Below are positions 6,413 through 8,742 of a DNA stretch of 8,742 nucleotides, in pieces. The notes below the pieces were generated by a model. That model was not told the origin of the DNA. It did not search any database and saw only the letters and a program-made list of their open reading frames with translations. Source of the stretch: Phenylobacterium sp. (GTDB lineage: Bacteria > Pseudomonadota > Alphaproteobacteria > Caulobacterales > Caulobacteraceae). Position 1 is the stretch's first letter. Every line of letters starts with the position of its first letter. The position numbers and the translations under genes were made by a program. The DNA is taken from contig JAQGIX010000359.1 in the NCBI GenBank assembly GCA_028290925.1, positions 1 through 8,742 of the forward strand, written 5' to 3'.

Positions 6413-7498
6413 ATGTCAGGTCATCCGTCGAGCGCCCGGTTCGCCGACAAGCCGGAGGACTACGCGAACCTCGGGATCAAGCCCCGCGACATCCAGCCCT
6501 TCGAGGACGGCATGCGCACCGACGGCGGGCCGGGCGGCTACGAGTGGTGGTATTTCGATTCCCACCTCGCCGACGGCTCGTCGCTGGTGATCGTGTTCTT
6601 CACCAAGGAGATGATGAACCCCGGCGGAAAGCTGGCGCCGTTCGTCACGGTGGAGCTCGATCGCCCGGGGCGCCCGACGCTGCATCTCGAAGCGCGCGTT
6701 GCGCCGGACGCCTTCTCAGCCAGCCGGGATCGATGCGACGTCCGGATCGGCGACAACACCTTCCGCGGCGATCTGCGCGACTACGAGATCCACTTCGCCA
6801 AGGACGACGCGACCATCGACGTCAAGCTGACGGGCGAGGTCCCGGCCTGGCGGCCGACCTCGGGCTACATGTATTTCGGCGACCACGATGAGCACTTCTT
6901 CGCCTGGCTGCCTGCCGTGCCCCAGGGCACGGTCTCGGTGGACCTCAACATCGGCGGCGAGCCGGCGCACCTGGAAGGCGTCGGCTATCACGACCACAAC
7001 TGGGGTGATGCGCCGATGATGAAGCTCATCAACCACTGGTACTGGGGCCGCGCGCAGGCGGGCGACTATTCCATCGTGGCCAGCTACATCTTCGCCCAGA
7101 AGGCCTACGGCGACGCCGAATTGCCGATCTTCATGCTGGCCAAGGGCGGCAGGATCATCGCCGACGACGCGGCCAAGGTCAGGTTCCACCTGGAAGACGA
7201 GCACGTCGACGAGCAGAGCGGCAAGCCGGTCGCCGACCTGGTCATCTATGACTACGAGGACGGCCCCGAACGCTATCGGGTGACCTACCGGCGCTCGCAA
7301 ACCATCGTCGACGAACAGCTCGTCAGCCGATTGCACGGCGTCAAGCGGCTGCTGGCGACGCTGGCGCGGTTCGACGGCTCCTACCTGCGCTTCACCGGCG
7401 AAGTGCAGCTGCAGCGCTTCGTGGGCGGCGAGCCGGTTGAAGACGTCAGCGATCCAGGGATCTGGGAAATGATGTACTTCGGGCGGGTCGGCCGGTAG
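6413..7498 (+). CDS. CrtC/AttH-type lipocalin-like protein, putative hydratase or cyclase
   Basis: 361 aa, near the usual length for the two-lipocalin-domain CrtC-like (hydroxyneurosporene synthase) superfamily. Members include carotenoid 1,2-hydratase CrtC, kievitone hydratase, AttH and fungal lipocalin-like Diels-Alderases. Hallmarks: GGPGGYEWWYFDSHLADG (residues 38-55) opens the first domain; GVGYHDHNWGDAPM (189-202) lies at the junction and holds His193, His195 and Asn196, the probable active-site region; INHWYWGRA (206-214) follows; WEMMYFGRV (351-359) closes the second domain. There is no signal peptide or membrane span, so it should be cytosolic or peripheral. The start is ATG 6413 with AAGGAGGAG five bases upstream, an unusually strong ribosome site. 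The gene stands alone on its strand: no carotenoid, hopanoid or polyketide gene is next to it, so CrtC activity should not be assumed. A role in water addition to, or cyclisation of, a hydrophobic isoprenoid-like substrate is the family-based guess. Confidence 0.88.
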   Translation: MSGHPSSARFADKPEDYANLGIKPRDIQPFEDGMRTDGGPGGYEWWYFDSHLADGSSLVIVFFTKEMMNPGGKLAPFVTVELDRPGRPTLHLEARVAPDAFSASRDRCDVRIGDNTFRGDLRDYEIHFAKDDATIDVKLTGEVPAWRPTSGYMYFGDHDEHFFAWLPAVPQGTVSVDLNIGGEPAHLEGVGYHDHNWGDAPMMKLINHWYWGRAQAGDYSIVASYIFAQKAYGDAELPIFMLAKGGRIIADDAAKVRFHLEDEHVDEQSGKPVADLVIYDYEDGPERYRVTYRRSQTIVDEQLVSRLHGVKRLLATLARFDGSYLRFTGEVQLQRFVGGEPVEDVSDPGIWEMMYFGRVGR

Positions 7499-7510
7499 TC
7501 GCCACGCCGC

Positions 7511-8742
7511 TCAGTAGGGCGATGGATAGGCCCGCCGCAGCGGCCCCGCGGCGAGGATCGTTATCTCGACCTCGTGGGCGCCTCGCCCCTCGAAGTCGGT
7601 GGCGAAGGGCCGGATCCGCCCGAAGTAGGGGATCAGCCGCGGCAGCGCCGCCTCGACCTTCGCCGTGGGTCCGATGATCAGCGCGTCACAACCGGGCGCG
7701 GCCGGCGGTCCGAGGAATGCGAACCCCCGCGGATCGGCGGAGAACACGTGGACGGGCGCGAGATCGCCGACCCCCTGCCCGATCTTGCCGGCGTCGACCC
7801 AGCTCGCTGCGGCGACGAAGAGACAGGCCGACGGCGAGCCGAGCCGCCGCGCCACCTGCGCCTTCAACCCCCGCCACTGCACGGCCTCGACGGTGGGGTC
7901 GACCTTGAACACGCGCGGAAGCGCCTGATGCAGGAACCCGGTGGCGGCCTCGGCGACCGCGAAGGGCCACAGCAGCACGAGCGCCGCCATTGAGCCGGCC
8001 ACCCAGGCCCTGGGCCAGCCGCGGGCCGCCTGCCGGGCCAGCAGGTCCCCGAGCAGCGGGAACAGCAGCAGCCAGCCGCACATGGACCAGTGCGGCAGCC
8101 CCGGTCCGCTCCACAGCGGCGCGACGGTGAACAGGGCGATCGCCGGCGCCGCCAGCATCAGGCAGAGCCAATGTCTCCGGGCCGAGGGCCCGCGACGAAG
8201 CGCCGACCACGCGGCCCCGGCCAGGGCCGCGAAGACCCAAGGCAGGAGCACCGCCGCGGCGCCGGCCAGCGCCGCCACCGAATCCAGGGGATGCAAGCCC
8301 TGGCGAGGCGCGCCCCGCCCGGACTGGAAGAGCAGCGACGCCCAGCCGTGGCCGGCGTTCCAGACCAGGACCGGCGAGACCACCAACAGACAGAGCGCCG
8401 CGCCGGCCCAGGGCGCGGGATGGCGAAACCAGCGGCGCAGATCGGGGCTGGAGGCGAAGAACAGCAGCAGGCCAACAGCGAACAGCACCGCCTGATATTT
8501 CGAAAGGCCGGCCAGGCCGAGACACAGACCGAGGCTGAGCCAGCACGTCCAGATCGCGCGGCGGCCCAAGGGGCGATTCTGGGGCCGGCTGGGGAAGACA
8601 AGTTCGGCCACCGACACCGCGGCCGCCAGCAGGAAGAGATCAAGCGGCCCGTCGGGCAGGATCCAGGCGCCGGCGACAGCCGTGAAGAACCCGGAGAGGT
8701 TCAGGGCGAGGGTCGCCCAGACCGCGGCGGCCGGTCCGAAAA
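7511..8742 (-). CDS. GT39 (ArnT/PMT-like) polytopic glycosyltransferase, 5' partial
   Basis: The C-terminal 409 residues of a GT-C-fold glycosyltransferase that would use a polyprenyl-phosphate sugar to glycosylate an envelope lipid, glycan or protein on the periplasmic face; the N-terminus lies beyond 8742. Family marks in order are: NLSGFFTAVAGAWILPDGPL near the truncated end, with the PDGP turn typical of bacterial GT39 proteins; GLAGLSKYQAVLFAVGLLLF with the SKY motif; then PDLRRWFRHPAPW and SPVLVWNAGHGWASLLFQSG with the N-x-x-H-x-W motif. Several more membrane spans follow, then a soluble C-terminal domain of ~140 residues from about FKVDPTVEAVQW to the end. The missing N-terminal part should carry the catalytic acidic loop. 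The frame is open to the window edge; a GTG at 8617 lies inside the conserved region and is not the start. It converges on the CrtC-like gene with 12 bases between the stops. Confidence 0.92.
   Translation of the reverse strand, partial: FGPAAAVWATLALNLSGFFTAVAGAWILPDGPLDLFLLAAAVSVAELVFPSRPQNRPLGRRAIWTCWLSLGLCLGLAGLSKYQAVLFAVGLLLFFASSPDLRRWFRHPAPWAGAALCLLVVSPVLVWNAGHGWASLLFQSGRGAPRQGLHPLDSVAALAGAAAVLLPWVFAALAGAAWSALRRGPSARRHWLCLMLAAPAIALFTVAPLWSGPGLPHWSMCGWLLLFPLLGDLLARQAARGWPRAWVAGSMAALVLLWPFAVAEAATGFLHQALPRVFKVDPTVEAVQWRGLKAQVARRLGSPSACLFVAAASWVDAGKIGQGVGDLAPVHVFSADPRGFAFLGPPAAPGCDALIIGPTAKVEAALPRLIPYFGRIRPFATDFEGRGAHEVEITILAAGPLRRAYPSPY

Overview
The window is a GC-rich stretch (roughly 70% G+C by eye). 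Its genes look alphaproteobacterial, most likely Caulobacterales (Caulobacter/Phenylobacterium-like). That placement is an inference from base composition, gene style (TTG and GTG starts, near-zero intergenic gaps) and a TTAACCAT motif; no marker gene proves it. I find eight protein-coding genes. Seven are on the minus strand and one on the plus strand, and two run off the window edges. I see no tRNA, rRNA, CRISPR array, insertion sequence or prophage gene.

Layout from left to right. (1) 1-1225, minus: most of a membrane-bound sensor histidine kinase with six predicted membrane spans, HisKA and HATPase; its 3' end is outside the window. (2) 1308-2372, minus: an Old Yellow Enzyme-type NADH:flavin oxidoreductase, preceded by two adjacent palindromes (2396-2427) that look like operators. 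(3) 2517-6208, minus: a tightly packed four-gene operon. In transcription order it encodes a SAM-dependent methyltransferase, a four-span EamA/SMR-like small transporter, a GtrB/ArnC-type polyprenyl-phosphate glycosyltransferase and a large polytopic membrane protein. Gaps between these genes are 1-4 bases. (4) 6209-6412: a 204-bp divergent intergenic region. (5) 6413-7498, plus: a CrtC/AttH-type lipocalin-like protein with a very strong ribosome binding site. (6) 7511-8742, minus: the C-terminal 409 residues of a GT39 (ArnT/PMT-like) polytopic glycosyltransferase. It converges on the CrtC-like gene with only 12 bases between the two stop codons.

The operon resembles the gtrA-gtrB-gtrC and arnC-arnEF-arnT modules. 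A GT2 enzyme would load a sugar onto undecaprenyl phosphate, a small four-span protein would flip it, and a polytopic membrane glycosyltransferase would transfer it to a periplasmic acceptor such as O-antigen, capsule or another envelope glycan. Here the flippase slot holds an ArnE-like protein instead of GtrA, and the terminal transferase slot holds a polytopic protein that I do not recognise as a named family. The downstream GT39 gene may belong to the same envelope-glycan theme. The CrtC-like gene has no carotenoid genes near it, so its substrate is open.

The items most worth a second look are the unassigned terminal transferase and ArnE-for-GtrA arrangement, the orphan CrtC-like enzyme, the twin palindromes before the Old Yellow Enzyme gene, and the possible CtrA half-site in front of the histidine kinase.
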